A DNA stretch of 64,000 nucleotides from contig NZ_JAAEDH010000013.1 in assembly GCF_018128965.1 (NCBI RefSeq), forward strand, positions 1 through 64,000, in the 5' to 3' direction. Positions 16,862 to 25,427 of the stretch are shown one piece after another. Made by a program: the position numbers and the translations under genes. How positions within the stretch are numbered: position 1 is the stretch's first letter; each line of letters starts with the position of its first letter. This stretch comes from Plastoroseomonas arctica. Lineage in GTDB: Bacteria > Pseudomonadota > Alphaproteobacteria > Acetobacterales > Acetobacteraceae. Below the pieces are notes generated by a model. The model ran no database searches and was not told the origin of the DNA. It worked only from the letters and a program-made list of their open reading frames with translations.

Positions 16862-17616
16862 GCGGGGCCCTTCCGCGCCTCGGCGCCGTAGCCGAGCGGG
16901 TCCATCGGCGACCCCCAGCCGCCCCACAGCGAGCCATGCGCCACGGCCAGCGCGACGCCCGCGACGGGTGCGAGCACCAGCAGCGCCGGCAGCCGCCAAA
17001 GCAGCGCAAGTTCCGGCCGCGCGAGGCGCATGCCGATCACGATCAGCTTGTTGGCCAGCACCGCGAGATCATCGCCGCGCTCCTCCACCGAGACCTCCGC
17101 GAAACCGTCCAGCAGGCGCGCCAGGCGGAACCGCGTGAAGCGGTGATAATCATGCGGCGCGTGATGCACCCGCGCCGCGAAGGGCACGGTTATCAGCAAG
17201 GTGCCGCCCGGCTTGAGCACGCGGCGCATCTCCGCCACCAGCGCCTCGGGCGCCTCGGCGTGCTCGAGCACCTCGGTGCACAGGACATGGTCGAAATGGC
17301 CATCGCCGAACGGGATGGACACGCCATCGAAGGGCAGCACCTCCGGGTGCCGCGCCATGCCGAAATCCGATGCCGCCGGAACATCGATGCCCGTGTAGCG
17401 CGCGCCCGCACCCAGCAGCCCGCGAAACGGCATCTCGCCGCAGCCGACATCGAGCACCGCGCCCTGCCACTGCGCGAGCCGCGGTGCCAGGAAGCGGGTG
17501 CAGGTGAGCAGTTGCAGATCCACCACCATGCGCAGCGCGAAGGCCGCCCTGCCGAGCAGCCCCTCGCCGCGGCGCACCGGGATCGGCTTGAAGGCCTCCT
17601 GCGGATGCCCGCGCAT
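16858..17616 (-). CDS. Class I SAM-dependent methyltransferase with C-terminal membrane segment
   Basis: The 252-residue protein has motif I VLDVGCGEMPF (about 54-64), motif II YTGIDVP, and a conserved DHVLCTEVLEHAEAPEALVAEM segment, typical of methyltransferase type 11. A hydrophobic stretch near residues 215-235 suggests membrane association, fitting action on an undecaprenyl-linked or membrane glycan. ATG 17616 overlaps the gtrA-like stop by one base (TGATG); an in-frame GTG at 17628 would add four residues. It is part of the seven-gene glycan operon. Confidence 0.85.
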   Translation of the reverse strand: MRGHPQEAFKPIPVRRGEGLLGRAAFALRMVVDLQLLTCTRFLAPRLAQWQGAVLDVGCGEMPFRGLLGAGARYTGIDVPAASDFGMARHPEVLPFDGVSIPFGDGHFDHVLCTEVLEHAEAPEALVAEMRRVLKPGGTLLITVPFAARVHHAPHDYHRFTRFRLARLLDGFAEVSVEERGDDLAVLANKLIVIGMRLARPELALLWRLPALLVLAPVAGVALAVAHGSLWGGWGSPMDPLGYGAEARKGPA

Positions 17617-18014
17617 CAGGACCCCCACGCTGGCACCCCGGGCGCGGATCGACGGAAAACGAAGCGCTGCATGCCCAGGTAGCCGATCGCCGCCAGCACC
17701 GGCAGCAGCAGCGCCTGCGCAAGCAGCGGCCCCACGCCCGCCGCACCCAGCGCCCGCAGCAGCGCGAAATTGACCGCCCCCAGTGCCGCGTAGAACAGCA
17801 CGAAGCGCGGCAGCAGCGACCAGCGCGCATCGCCGAACACGAGCCGCCCATAGCTGCGGAAGTTGAACAGCATCGCGAGCACGGTCGCCCCCGCGACCGC
17901 CACCCAGAGAGCCACGCCGGTCGCCACGAACGCGGCATAGCAGCCATAGCCGAAGGCGGTGTTCAGCCCGCCCGTGGCGAGGAAGCGCAGCACGCGCCGG
18001 GTTCCGTCCGTCAT
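17616..18014 (-). CDS. GtrA-family membrane protein (putative lipid-linked sugar flippase)
   Basis: This 132-residue protein has four predicted transmembrane helices and the GtrA signature around FLATGGLNTAFGYGCYA and NFRSYGRLVF. GtrA proteins are thought to flip undecaprenyl-phosphate-linked sugars across the inner membrane for addition to surface glycans or lipids. The ATG at 18014 overlaps the epimerase stop (ATGA); an upstream ORF extension lacks family similarity. A GtrB-like glycosyltransferase lies three genes downstream, supporting the assignment. Confidence 0.88.
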   Translation of the reverse strand: MTDGTRRVLRFLATGGLNTAFGYGCYAAFVATGVALWVAVAGATVLAMLFNFRSYGRLVFGDARWSLLPRFVLFYAALGAVNFALLRALGAAGVGPLLAQALLLPVLAAIGYLGMQRFVFRRSAPGVPAWGS

Positions 18015-18925
18015 CCGCGTGCCTCGCGGTACCAGGCGATGGTGCCCTCCAGGCCCTCGCGCATGGCGAGCCGTGGCGACCATCCCGTCGCTGCGCGCAG
18101 CCGGGTGGTGTCCGCCTGCATGTGCATCACCTGGTCGGGCCGGAAGGGGATCTCGCCGAACACCAGCTCCATTCCCGGTGCCGCCAGGTCGCGGATCATC
18201 TCGACGACGCGCCGCACCGCGATCGCCTCGCCCGAGCCGAGGTTGAACACGCCCTCCGCCTGCGCCGTCGCGGCGGCGAGCAGCGCATCGGCCACGTCAT
18301 CCACGTGCAGCCAGTCCCAGCGCTGGGTGCCGAGCGTGGTCTTCGGCCGCCGCCCCGCCAGCATCTCGGTGATGAGCATGGGGATCAGCCAGCCATCATT
18401 GTCCTGTGGGCCATAGGTCGAGAACAGCCGCAGCCAGGCATGCCGCATCCCCGATTGCGCGGCGAGCTGGCGGGTGAGGAACAGCGAGGCGACCTTCGCC
18501 GCACCATAGAGAGTGGTGGGCGTCGGCAAGCCGTCCTCGCGCATCGGGTTGCCCGCACCGTATTCGCCCTGCGAGCCCATGCCGACGAAGCCGCCAATGC
18601 CCGCCGCGGCGGCGGCCTCCACCAGCGTGCAGCTCGCCTCCACATTGTCGGTGATCTGGCGCCGGTCGAAGCGCTGCGCATTGCCCACGCCGGACCAGGC
18701 GCAATGGATCACGCAATCGGCCCGCGCCTCGGCCAGCAGAGCCGCGAGGGCGTCCGCGTCGCGCAGATCGACCTCGCGATGGATGAACCGCCCGCGCAGC
18801 GCGGCCAGGCGCGGCGCCGGCTCGCCCGGGCGGATCGGCGCCCAGACCTCGTGGCCGGCGGCGATCGCGCGGGCCAGCGTCGCGGCACCGACGAAGCCCG
18901 CGGCACCGGTGAGGAACAGCCTCAT
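18011..18925 (-). CDS. NAD-dependent sugar epimerase/dehydratase (extended SDR)
   Basis: The 304-residue extended short-chain dehydrogenase/reductase has the NAD motif TGAAGFVG at the N-terminus and the catalytic pair in LYGAAK (Tyr/Lys), with Ser in GMGSQGEYG. LRLFSTYGPQDNDGWLI and WDWLHVDDVADAL are typical of nucleotide-sugar epimerases and 4,6-dehydratase relatives. It probably makes or modifies the NDP-sugar used by the downstream transferase. Sixteen bases separate it from the transketolase subunit gene. Whether it is an epimerase, reductase or decarboxylase-type enzyme cannot be told. Confidence 0.85.
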   Translation of the reverse strand: MRLFLTGAAGFVGAATLARAIAAGHEVWAPIRPGEPAPRLAALRGRFIHREVDLRDADALAALLAEARADCVIHCAWSGVGNAQRFDRRQITDNVEASCTLVEAAAAAGIGGFVGMGSQGEYGAGNPMREDGLPTPTTLYGAAKVASLFLTRQLAAQSGMRHAWLRLFSTYGPQDNDGWLIPMLITEMLAGRRPKTTLGTQRWDWLHVDDVADALLAAATAQAEGVFNLGSGEAIAVRRVVEMIRDLAAPGMELVFGEIPFRPDQVMHMQADTTRLRAATGWSPRLAMREGLEGTIAWYREARG

Positions 18926-18941
18926 GCCAGGATCCGTTTCG

Positions 18942-19844
18942 TCACAGCAGCCCCGCCGCCTGCTCGGCGATGTCCCCGATGCGATCGAGCATCCACCCCT
19001 GCGATCCCACCTGTCCGCGCAGCGCCTCTGTCACGCCCCATTTGCCGAAGGCGGGGGCCAGGCGATTGGCGATCAGCACATCCGCGACGCGGCTGCCGAA
19101 TCCGCCATCGACATTGTGCTCCTCGATGGTCAGGACCGCACGGTGCGTGCGCGCCGCCTCGCAGATCGCCGCCGCATCCATCGGCCGGATGCCGGGCATG
19201 CTCGCGACGGAGGCGCCGATGCCGCGCGCGGCCAGCGCGTCCGCCGCGGCCAGCGCGCGCCCCAGCACGGGCCCGGTCGCGAGAAGTGCCACATCCGCGC
19301 CGCGGCGCAGCCACACCGCTTGGCCGATCGCGATCTCCGCATCCGGGGCATGCAGCACCGGCTCCCCCGCGCGGCCGAGCCGGAGATAGGCGGGGCGGCG
19401 GCGGCGCATCAACTCGCCCAGCAGCGCCACCGCCTCGACCGGATCGGCGGGACAGGCCACCGCGATGTTGGGCAGCATCGCCATGATGCCGAGATCCTCG
19501 ACCCCATGATGCGTGTAGCCCTGCGCGCCATAGGCGAAGCCGCCGCCGACCGCGATCACCATCACCGGCAGGTCGTGGTAGCAGACATCGTTGCGCAGCT
19601 GCTCGAGGCAGCGCAGCGTCGGGAAGTTCGCGATGGAATAGACCACGACCTGTCGCCCGCTGAGCGCGAGCCCGGCCGCGATGCCGACCATCGCCTGCTC
19701 GCACACGCCGACATTCGCGTATTGCCCGGGCAGGGCGTCGGCGAACTGCTCCAGCACCGAATAGCCCAGATCGGCGGTGAGAAGCATAACATCCGGGTGC
19801 GCGCGGGCGTACTGCGTGAGCGCCTCGATCGTCTCCGTCCTCAC
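18942..19844 (-). CDS. Transketolase C-terminal subunit (split transketolase)
   Basis: The 300-residue protein corresponds to the pyrimidine-binding and C-terminal domains of transketolase. The catalytic glutamate region is YANVGVCEQAMVGIAAGLA (Glu49), followed by GFAYGAQGYTHHGVEDLGIM and a C-terminal domain ending in EEHNVDGGFGSRVAD. It needs the partner encoded just upstream to bind thiamine diphosphate. Its start overlaps that partner's stop by four bases (ATGA), which supports equimolar assembly. Its place in a glycan operon suggests transfer of a two-carbon ketol unit during sugar synthesis rather than the housekeeping pentose phosphate pathway. Confidence 0.88.
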   Translation of the reverse strand: MRTETIEALTQYARAHPDVMLLTADLGYSVLEQFADALPGQYANVGVCEQAMVGIAAGLALSGRQVVVYSIANFPTLRCLEQLRNDVCYHDLPVMVIAVGGGFAYGAQGYTHHGVEDLGIMAMLPNIAVACPADPVEAVALLGELMRRRRPAYLRLGRAGEPVLHAPDAEIAIGQAVWLRRGADVALLATGPVLGRALAAADALAARGIGASVASMPGIRPMDAAAICEAARTHRAVLTIEEHNVDGGFGSRVADVLIANRLAPAFGKWGVTEALRGQVGSQGWMLDRIGDIAEQAAGLL

Positions 19845-20671
19845 GCGTCGAGCTCCGCCAGCGCCTGTTCCAGCTGCGCCGCGTCCGGGTTGCGGTAGTG
19901 CCAGAGCAGCCGGTCCTCCATGAAGGACACGCCCTTGCCCTTCACGGTATGCGCGACGACCACGGTGGGACGCCCCGGCGCGACCGGCGGGCCGGCGAGT
20001 GCGGCACGCAGCGCGGCATGGTCATGCCCGTCGATCTCGTGCACGCCCCAATTGAAGGCGGCGAATTTCGCGGCCAGCGGGTGCAGCTCGCTCACCTCGG
20101 CGACGGTCCCGAAACTCTGGATCTTGTTGTAGTCCACGATCGCGACCAGCCCTTCGAGGCGGAAATGCTGGGCGAACTGCACCGCCTCCCAGTTCGATCC
20201 CTCGTCGAGCTCGCCATCGCTCAGCACGCAGAAGGCGCGCCAGGATGCGCCCGCCCGCTGCGCCGCCAGCGCCATGCCGGCGGCGACGGGCAGGCCATGG
20301 CCGAGCGAGCCGGTGCTCAGCTCCACGCCGGGGACGCTGCGCGTGACGTGCCCCGCGAGCCTACCGCCATCGGCGGCGTAGGTCGCGAGCTCCGCGATCG
20401 GGAAGAAGCCCATCTCCGCCAGCGCGGCATAGACGATGGCCGCGGCGTGGCCCTTGCTGACCACCAGGCGATCGCGATCGGGCCAGTCAGGGCGCGCGGG
20501 ATCGGCGCGCAGCACCGCGCCATGCAGCACCGCGAGGATATCCGCACTGGACAGGCAGGACCCGATATGGGAAGCGCGCGCCGCATGGGTCATGCGCAAC
20601 GCATGCGCCCGCAGCCTCTTCGCCAGGCCCAGGGTGTCCATCATATTGACCAGTGTCACTCTGTTCCCCAT
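19841..20671 (-). CDS. Transketolase N-terminal subunit (split transketolase)
   Basis: This 276-residue protein is the pyrophosphate-binding half of transketolase: ASHIGSCLSSADILAVLH, KGHAAAIVYAAL, GSLGHGLPVAAGMALA and the thiamine-diphosphate/Mg motif SDGELDEGSNWEA...DYNKIQ. It pairs with the C-terminal subunit encoded immediately downstream. The start is uncertain: ATG 20671 gives the longest frame, while two adjacent ATGs at 20644 and 20641 also fit, and neither has a strong ribosome-binding site. It heads the glycan operon, divergent from the large membrane-protein gene; their promoters should lie in 20672-20809. Confidence 0.88.
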   Translation of the reverse strand: MGNRVTLVNMMDTLGLAKRLRAHALRMTHAARASHIGSCLSSADILAVLHGAVLRADPARPDWPDRDRLVVSKGHAAAIVYAALAEMGFFPIAELATYAADGGRLAGHVTRSVPGVELSTGSLGHGLPVAAGMALAAQRAGASWRAFCVLSDGELDEGSNWEAVQFAQHFRLEGLVAIVDYNKIQSFGTVAEVSELHPLAAKFAAFNWGVHEIDGHDHAALRAALAGPPVAPGRPTVVVAHTVKGKGVSFMEDRLLWHYRNPDAAQLEQALAELDA

Positions 20672-20809
20672 CGCGATCGCGCGCCGGCGCGCCTTGCGTC
20701 ACTGCATAGACGGGTTGCGGTCCTGGTTGCTAGCACCCCGGCCATTCTCGCCCCGCCGGCCTGACAACCGCTTCGCCGAACGCGCCATCGTTGCACGGCT
20801 CGTCGCGCC

Positions 20810-22831
20810 ATGAAGCGCCCAGGCTGGCTATCGCGTTTCGGCGAGAGCGCCTTTGCGCCATTGGCTGCGGCCGACCGCGCGGCATTGGGCCTTGTCGCCC
20901 TGGCGTTCGCGGCGGGGTTGCTCGTCTTCCTTGCCTTTCCGGCCGATCCCGCGCGCCTTGCCCGTTTCACGCCCGAGCAGGTCGCGCTCTTCCAGATCGC
21001 CGATTCCATGCCCCAGCGTCGCGCGCTGCTGGCCTTCCTGGGGTGCATTCTCGTCGGCGCCGTTCTGCTCCGCTTCCGTCCCTGGACATCGCTGCGCTTC
21101 GGGACGCGCTGGGCCGTGCTCCTCGGCATGGCGGCGCTGGTGCTGCCGATCGTGCAGATCCTCACCCTGGTCGACGCGCTTCCCCTGCTGCCGCCCGACG
21201 ACCGCGTGCACCGCGCTCTCCTGATGCTAGGCTACGCCGCCGCGACCGCCACGTTCATCGCCCATCGCCATGTGCCCTCGGCCGCGCTTGCCGTCGTGAT
21301 CGCGGCCGGGCTCGTGCTGGCGTGGTGGCCGCTTCAGGCGGGCGGCATGCAGCGCGTCAGCGTGCCGCTGATGCCCATGGTCGACCAGCATCTGGCAGCC
21401 GTGTTTTCCGGCGGCGACATGCTGGCTGCCGGCCTCCGTCTCTTTGCCGATATTCCCACCAGCTACGGCCTGCTCACGCCCCTGGTCATCGCCACCGCCG
21501 CCAAGGCCGGGATCGTCGTCGATTTCCTGCGTCTGCTGCACCTTGTCGAATTCTTCCAGGGCCTGGCCCTGTGCCTGTTCCTGGCCTGCGGCTGGGAGCG
21601 CAGCCGCGGCGCCCCGGTGCGGGCGCGCCTCGGGGTCCTGCTGCTCATCCTGCTCTGCGGCGTTCCGTTTCTGTCGATGTCGAATTTCGCCGTCCTGCTG
21701 CCGAACGCGTCGGGCTTTCGCTTCGTGATGTTTCCGCTTGCGGTCCTGTGCCTGGGACTGCTCCAGCGTACGCCGCTTGTCCCGGCGACGGTGCTCGCCG
21801 GCGCGCTCGCGGCCCTGGCCGTTCTGCACAACACCGAAACCGGGATCGCGATCACCGTTGGCCTCGGCCTGGCATGGCTGCTCGTCGCTCGCGACGCCGG
21901 TCTGCGTGTCGCCTTGCCGGCGCTGGCTGCCGGGCTTGCCGCCGCGCTGTGCATGCTGGCACTTCCCATTCTGCTCCATCTCGCCGCCACGGGTGCCTGG
22001 CTACCCCTGGACGTGGGCCGCGGCATGTCCCTGTTCCGCCGCTTCGGGGAAGGTTTCGGCGGCCTGGCCCTGCCGTTCCGGCTGACCGCCCTGCTGATCT
22101 TCCTCCATGCCGGCTATGTCCTCACCCGGAGCCTTGCGAGCCTGCTCGGCCGCCCCGGTCCCCGGCCCGACATCGCCAGCGCCGGCATCGCCGCGATGAT
22201 CATCGTCTGGGCGCCCTATTATGCGAATCGCCCGGATGACTGGAATCTCTGGAGCTTCATTCTTCTCGAAACACTGCTCCTCACCCCGCTCATCGCCGCG
22301 GGCGTGTCGCGCACGGTTCTGGCTGGCCTGGCGCTGCTGCTGCTGCTGCCCGCCCCGGTCCTCACGGCCCGCAGCAACGACTTCTACCTGCGCAGCATGC
22401 TCGCGATGCCGGTGACCAAGCGCTGCGGCGCGGGCCTCTCCATCCCGCCCGGCGCCTGCACCGAACACCATGCGCGCGCGGCGGAGCTTCGGGGTGCGGC
22501 GCAGCCTGGCGGCGTGCTCTGGATCACGGCCTACCCTTACCTCACCTTCCAGCTCACACGCCTGCGGCCGTTCATCGGGCCACTCGATCTCTATGCAACA
22601 GCGCTGACGGAGGCCGAGCTGCTCGCTCTCGCCGATCGTATCCGCAGCGCAGCGCCCCGCGTCATCCTGATCGACGGGGCCGCCGGGACAACGATCGGCG
22701 ACGCGGTTCCAGCGCCCATGCGCGCGCTCAATCGCCGCATCGCGAACCTTGCTGGATATACGCGCTGCTCCGCACACCGGATGGTTTACTGGGAGGTATG
22801 GATGCCGGCGGGCGGGTGCGAGCCGTCCTGA
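20810..22831 (+). CDS. Large polytopic membrane protein, GT-C/GtrC-like, unknown function
   Basis: The 673-residue protein has about a dozen hydrophobic helices in its first 530 residues and a soluble C-terminal domain of about 140 residues. A segment following VDQHLAAVFSGG and containing ADIPTSYGLLTPL resembles the segment containing FLVQYGIGPTLL in the next large gene, so the two may be distant relatives. Such conserved patterns after the first membrane helices are typical of GT-C transferases that use lipid-linked sugars on the periplasmic side. It is divergent from the glycan operon, which encodes matching GtrA and GtrB components. No catalytic residue can be assigned. Confidence 0.65.
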   Translation: MKRPGWLSRFGESAFAPLAAADRAALGLVALAFAAGLLVFLAFPADPARLARFTPEQVALFQIADSMPQRRALLAFLGCILVGAVLLRFRPWTSLRFGTRWAVLLGMAALVLPIVQILTLVDALPLLPPDDRVHRALLMLGYAAATATFIAHRHVPSAALAVVIAAGLVLAWWPLQAGGMQRVSVPLMPMVDQHLAAVFSGGDMLAAGLRLFADIPTSYGLLTPLVIATAAKAGIVVDFLRLLHLVEFFQGLALCLFLACGWERSRGAPVRARLGVLLLILLCGVPFLSMSNFAVLLPNASGFRFVMFPLAVLCLGLLQRTPLVPATVLAGALAALAVLHNTETGIAITVGLGLAWLLVARDAGLRVALPALAAGLAAALCMLALPILLHLAATGAWLPLDVGRGMSLFRRFGEGFGGLALPFRLTALLIFLHAGYVLTRSLASLLGRPGPRPDIASAGIAAMIIVWAPYYANRPDDWNLWSFILLETLLLTPLIAAGVSRTVLAGLALLLLLPAPVLTARSNDFYLRSMLAMPVTKRCGAGLSIPPGACTEHHARAAELRGAAQPGGVLWITAYPYLTFQLTRLRPFIGPLDLYATALTEAELLALADRIRSAAPRVILIDGAAGTTIGDAVPAPMRALNRRIANLAGYTRCSAHRMVYWEVWMPAGGCEPS

Positions 22832-22948
22832 TGGACGAGTGCGGCCTCGGGGTACGCGCCTGTGACGTCGATCGGTCATGTTGATGGCTTCGCCAGATGG
22901 CGCGCTTCGGCGCTACTATCACAGCGCCGGACCGCCCAGCGCAAATCC

Positions 22949-25063
22949 CTATCTATCTGCCGACCCCAACCCGTTTCGGGACGGACTGCTAGAGGGGGCA
23001 AGTATCTCGGCAGAAGGCACCGCTGCCGACCGGCGCATGAAAGTGGTGGCGCAGGAACCGGCGGCTTCCTCAGGCGGCATGGCGGGCGATACCTGTCTCG
23101 CCGCCCTGGGTTGTTCGCAGCGTGGCGCGAGTCGGTAGGCCGTATACGCGCCGGTCTGGTGCCGCTCCGTCACCTCGTAGCTGGCCGTGAAGGTCGCTAG
23201 CCAAGACGCCGATTGGCCGTCCTCGATCACCAGCCAGCCCGGCCGCGCGAAGCGCCGCGCACCTCGCCGGACCACCCGCTCCATAATCGCCGGCGGCAGC
23301 AAGCTGTAATTCGCGACGTTGTTCACGCCGGTCCAGGCCTCGCCAGCCGGATGGCGCGGCAACAGCATCGTCGCGCTTACCAACACTGGCGCCCCCTCGC
23401 CGCGCGAACGAACCCAAGCCAAGGCCGCCGCCGCCTCCGCCGATCGGCCGGCCGGCAGCCCCGCATGGCGGTCCAACAGCGTGGCGGCATCCGCACCTTC
23501 GAAGCCGATCCGCGACAGCAGCCGCGAAGGCCCTATCTCGAACGCCTTCCCGCTGCGCCAGACCTCCAGCCAGCCCCCCCCGCCGAGCGACGCGCCCCAG
23601 GCGACGATGCCCGCCATCACCGTGCGAGCGAAACCGCCGATCAGCCGAGGCCCTGCCACGACCGCCGCAGCGGTCAAGCTAACCACCAGAAATGGCAGGA
23701 TGTTCAGGATATTGTTGTCGTGGCTGCGCCCCAGGAAATAGCAGGCCGCCGCCATCAGGCCTAGCAACGCTGCATTCGCCTGACGGATGTTGAGCGCCGA
23801 TCCCCTCACCATCGCCACCATCGCGGCCAAGGCGGCGCCGACGGCGAGCCACATCGGACCCAACAAATTGGGCGACAGCGCGCCAGGCGGGTTCGCCACA
23901 TAGGTTAGGTAGCCGGCCAGCGACGGCCAATCGCCAAACCATAGCCGAAACGCAAAGCTCGCTGCCGCCAGCGCCAGAACCGTGGTCCCCAGCGCTTGTC
24001 CCACGCAGCGCAGCACCGGCGCGACCGCCCGAACGCCGGTCGCGCGGCCGCCATCCACCATCCGCAAGGCCAGACACGGCCAACGAATCAGCGTCACGCA
24101 GTATGCGGCTTCTGGCGACCACAGCAGGCCCAGCAGCCACAGCGCTGTCTCCCACCCGTCCCAGACGACACCTCGTCGGTTGTTGCGCAGGACGCGCAGC
24201 AGCAGCGCCGAGACCGGCAAATAGCGCAAACCGCCAACCGAGGGCGTCGCGAGGCCGCCAAGCCAATCCGGAGGATAGGCGGTCCATAGCGTGACCGCTG
24301 CCACCAGTGCCAACACCGCCAGCGCCGTCGCCCCGATCGCCGCCGGCCGCGCGATGATCAGCACACAGCCTCCGAGCGCCAGAAGATGCAGCGTATTGGT
24401 CGCCGCGACGACCGCATACATGCCGGTCCAGCAATCTTCGCCGCATGCGGCGGCGATCAGCAGCGTCGGGCCAATTCCGTACTGCACAAGAAAATCCCGG
24501 TATGGAATCCCACCCGAGAGCAAACCCTCCACAGGGGCGATATAGGCGCTCCAATGGTGCCACAGCACCCAAAAGGCAGTAGGCGCCGCATAGACGCCGG
24601 TCGAGGATGCCGAAACGATTCCGACCGCGCCAAGCAATATGAGCACGATGGCCCGCGTGGCCCGCCCGGCGTCCCGCGTCACCAGCCGCGCCAATGCGGC
24701 AATGCCGAACCCAGCGACAATGAAGCCGCCAAGTCGCCATGGCCCCAGCACGGAGCCGGCATCCCACCAGACCATCGTCGAAAGCAGCGGCAGTGCCGCC
24801 AGCCCGCCCAGCGCCGGCGCCAAACTCCGCCCCGCCAGAGGCACCACCAGCAGCGGCCCGACCAGCAGCGGGACCACGCCTAGGTTCAACCCCCGCGACC
24901 AGAATATCGCGGCGGCGAGCGCCACAATGCCGGCGCCAAGCGCGACGTCCATCGAGACGGCGCGGAGGCGCGGCCAACAAGCGAGCAGAAACGGGAGCGC
25001 AGCGCTGGCGGCAAGCAAGGCGCCATAACCGCCGATTAACCAAGCCTTGCCATCAAGCAACAA
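22949..25063 (-). CDS. Large polytopic membrane protein, GT-C/GtrC-like, in lower-G+C DNA
   Basis: This 704-residue protein has many transmembrane helices through about residue 480, then a periplasmic-looking tail. A segment running from WHHWSAYIAP through SGGIPYRDFLVQYGIGPTLL matches the pattern seen in multi-spanning sugar or lipid transferases and resembles part of the 20810-22831 product. There is no ATG at the start; TTG at 25063 or 25060 is the likely initiation codon. Codon usage is visibly richer in A/T than in neighbouring genes, which suggests transfer. The last 60 residues are low in hydrophobicity and look unlike the rest. It is convergent with the previous gene. Confidence 0.6.
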   Translation of the reverse strand: MLLDGKAWLIGGYGALLAASAALPFLLACWPRLRAVSMDVALGAGIVALAAAIFWSRGLNLGVVPLLVGPLLVVPLAGRSLAPALGGLAALPLLSTMVWWDAGSVLGPWRLGGFIVAGFGIAALARLVTRDAGRATRAIVLILLGAVGIVSASSTGVYAAPTAFWVLWHHWSAYIAPVEGLLSGGIPYRDFLVQYGIGPTLLIAAACGEDCWTGMYAVVAATNTLHLLALGGCVLIIARPAAIGATALAVLALVAAVTLWTAYPPDWLGGLATPSVGGLRYLPVSALLLRVLRNNRRGVVWDGWETALWLLGLLWSPEAAYCVTLIRWPCLALRMVDGGRATGVRAVAPVLRCVGQALGTTVLALAAASFAFRLWFGDWPSLAGYLTYVANPPGALSPNLLGPMWLAVGAALAAMVAMVRGSALNIRQANAALLGLMAAACYFLGRSHDNNILNILPFLVVSLTAAAVVAGPRLIGGFARTVMAGIVAWGASLGGGGWLEVWRSGKAFEIGPSRLLSRIGFEGADAATLLDRHAGLPAGRSAEAAAALAWVRSRGEGAPVLVSATMLLPRHPAGEAWTGVNNVANYSLLPPAIMERVVRRGARRFARPGWLVIEDGQSASWLATFTASYEVTERHQTGAYTAYRLAPRCEQPRAARQVSPAMPPEEAAGSCATTFMRRSAAVPSAEILAPSSSPSRNGLGSADR

Positions 25064-25299
25064 CGCGGAATCCTTAGTTATCTGCGGCTACCTATACGAC
25101 ATCGATGAGGGCAGGGAGTGCCGACCTCCTCGCGCTCCGAATTAGAGGTAGCATTCCAAAATTGCGCGCGCGCTTCGCCCCATCGGGGGCGGCTGAGACC
25201 AGCGAGAAACAAAACGCCAGACGGAGTCGGCAAGAGGTCCGCAGTCCATGGGTCCGCAAATTAAGAGCGCGACCACGTCAGCTAAGCCATTGACTGATT
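25064..25299. other. Lower-G+C non-coding gap next to tRNA-Arg
   Basis: These 236 bases between the large membrane protein and the tRNA 3' end are clearly poorer in G+C than the rest of the window. I see no open frame with protein-like composition, no integrase remnant and no copy of the tRNA 3' end that would mark an attachment site. The promoter of the membrane-protein gene should be here. Confidence 0.5.
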
Positions 25300-25376
25300 T
25301 GGCGTCCCCGGCGGGATTCGAACCCACGGCCCCCAGATTAGGAATCTGGTGCTCTATCCGGCTGAGCTACGGAGAC
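25300..25376 (-). tRNA. tRNA-Arg (anticodon CCU)
   Basis: On the minus strand the acceptor arm GTCTCCG (25376-25370) pairs with CGGGGAC (25310-25304) and is followed by G and an encoded CCA. The D arm holds GCTCAGCCGGATAGAGC. The anticodon stem CCAGA/TCTGG encloses the loop TTCCTAA with anticodon CCT, decoding AGG. The T arm has GTTCGAATCCC. The length is 77 bases including CCA. The 3' end points toward the lower-G+C gene at 22949-25063. Confidence 0.96.
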
Positions 25377-25427
25377 CCGGCCCGGCTATAGCATCCCGCG
25401 CGCAGCCCTGGGAGATGCGCCGGCACC

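Noticed and set aside
24386-24883. 165-codon plus-strand frame in the lower-G+C region
   Set aside because: It is antisense to the membrane-protein gene and His/Arg/Pro-rich without any motif.
22832-25300. Integrative element at tRNA-Arg
   Set aside because: Composition is suggestive, but no integrase, excisionase or duplicated tRNA end is visible.
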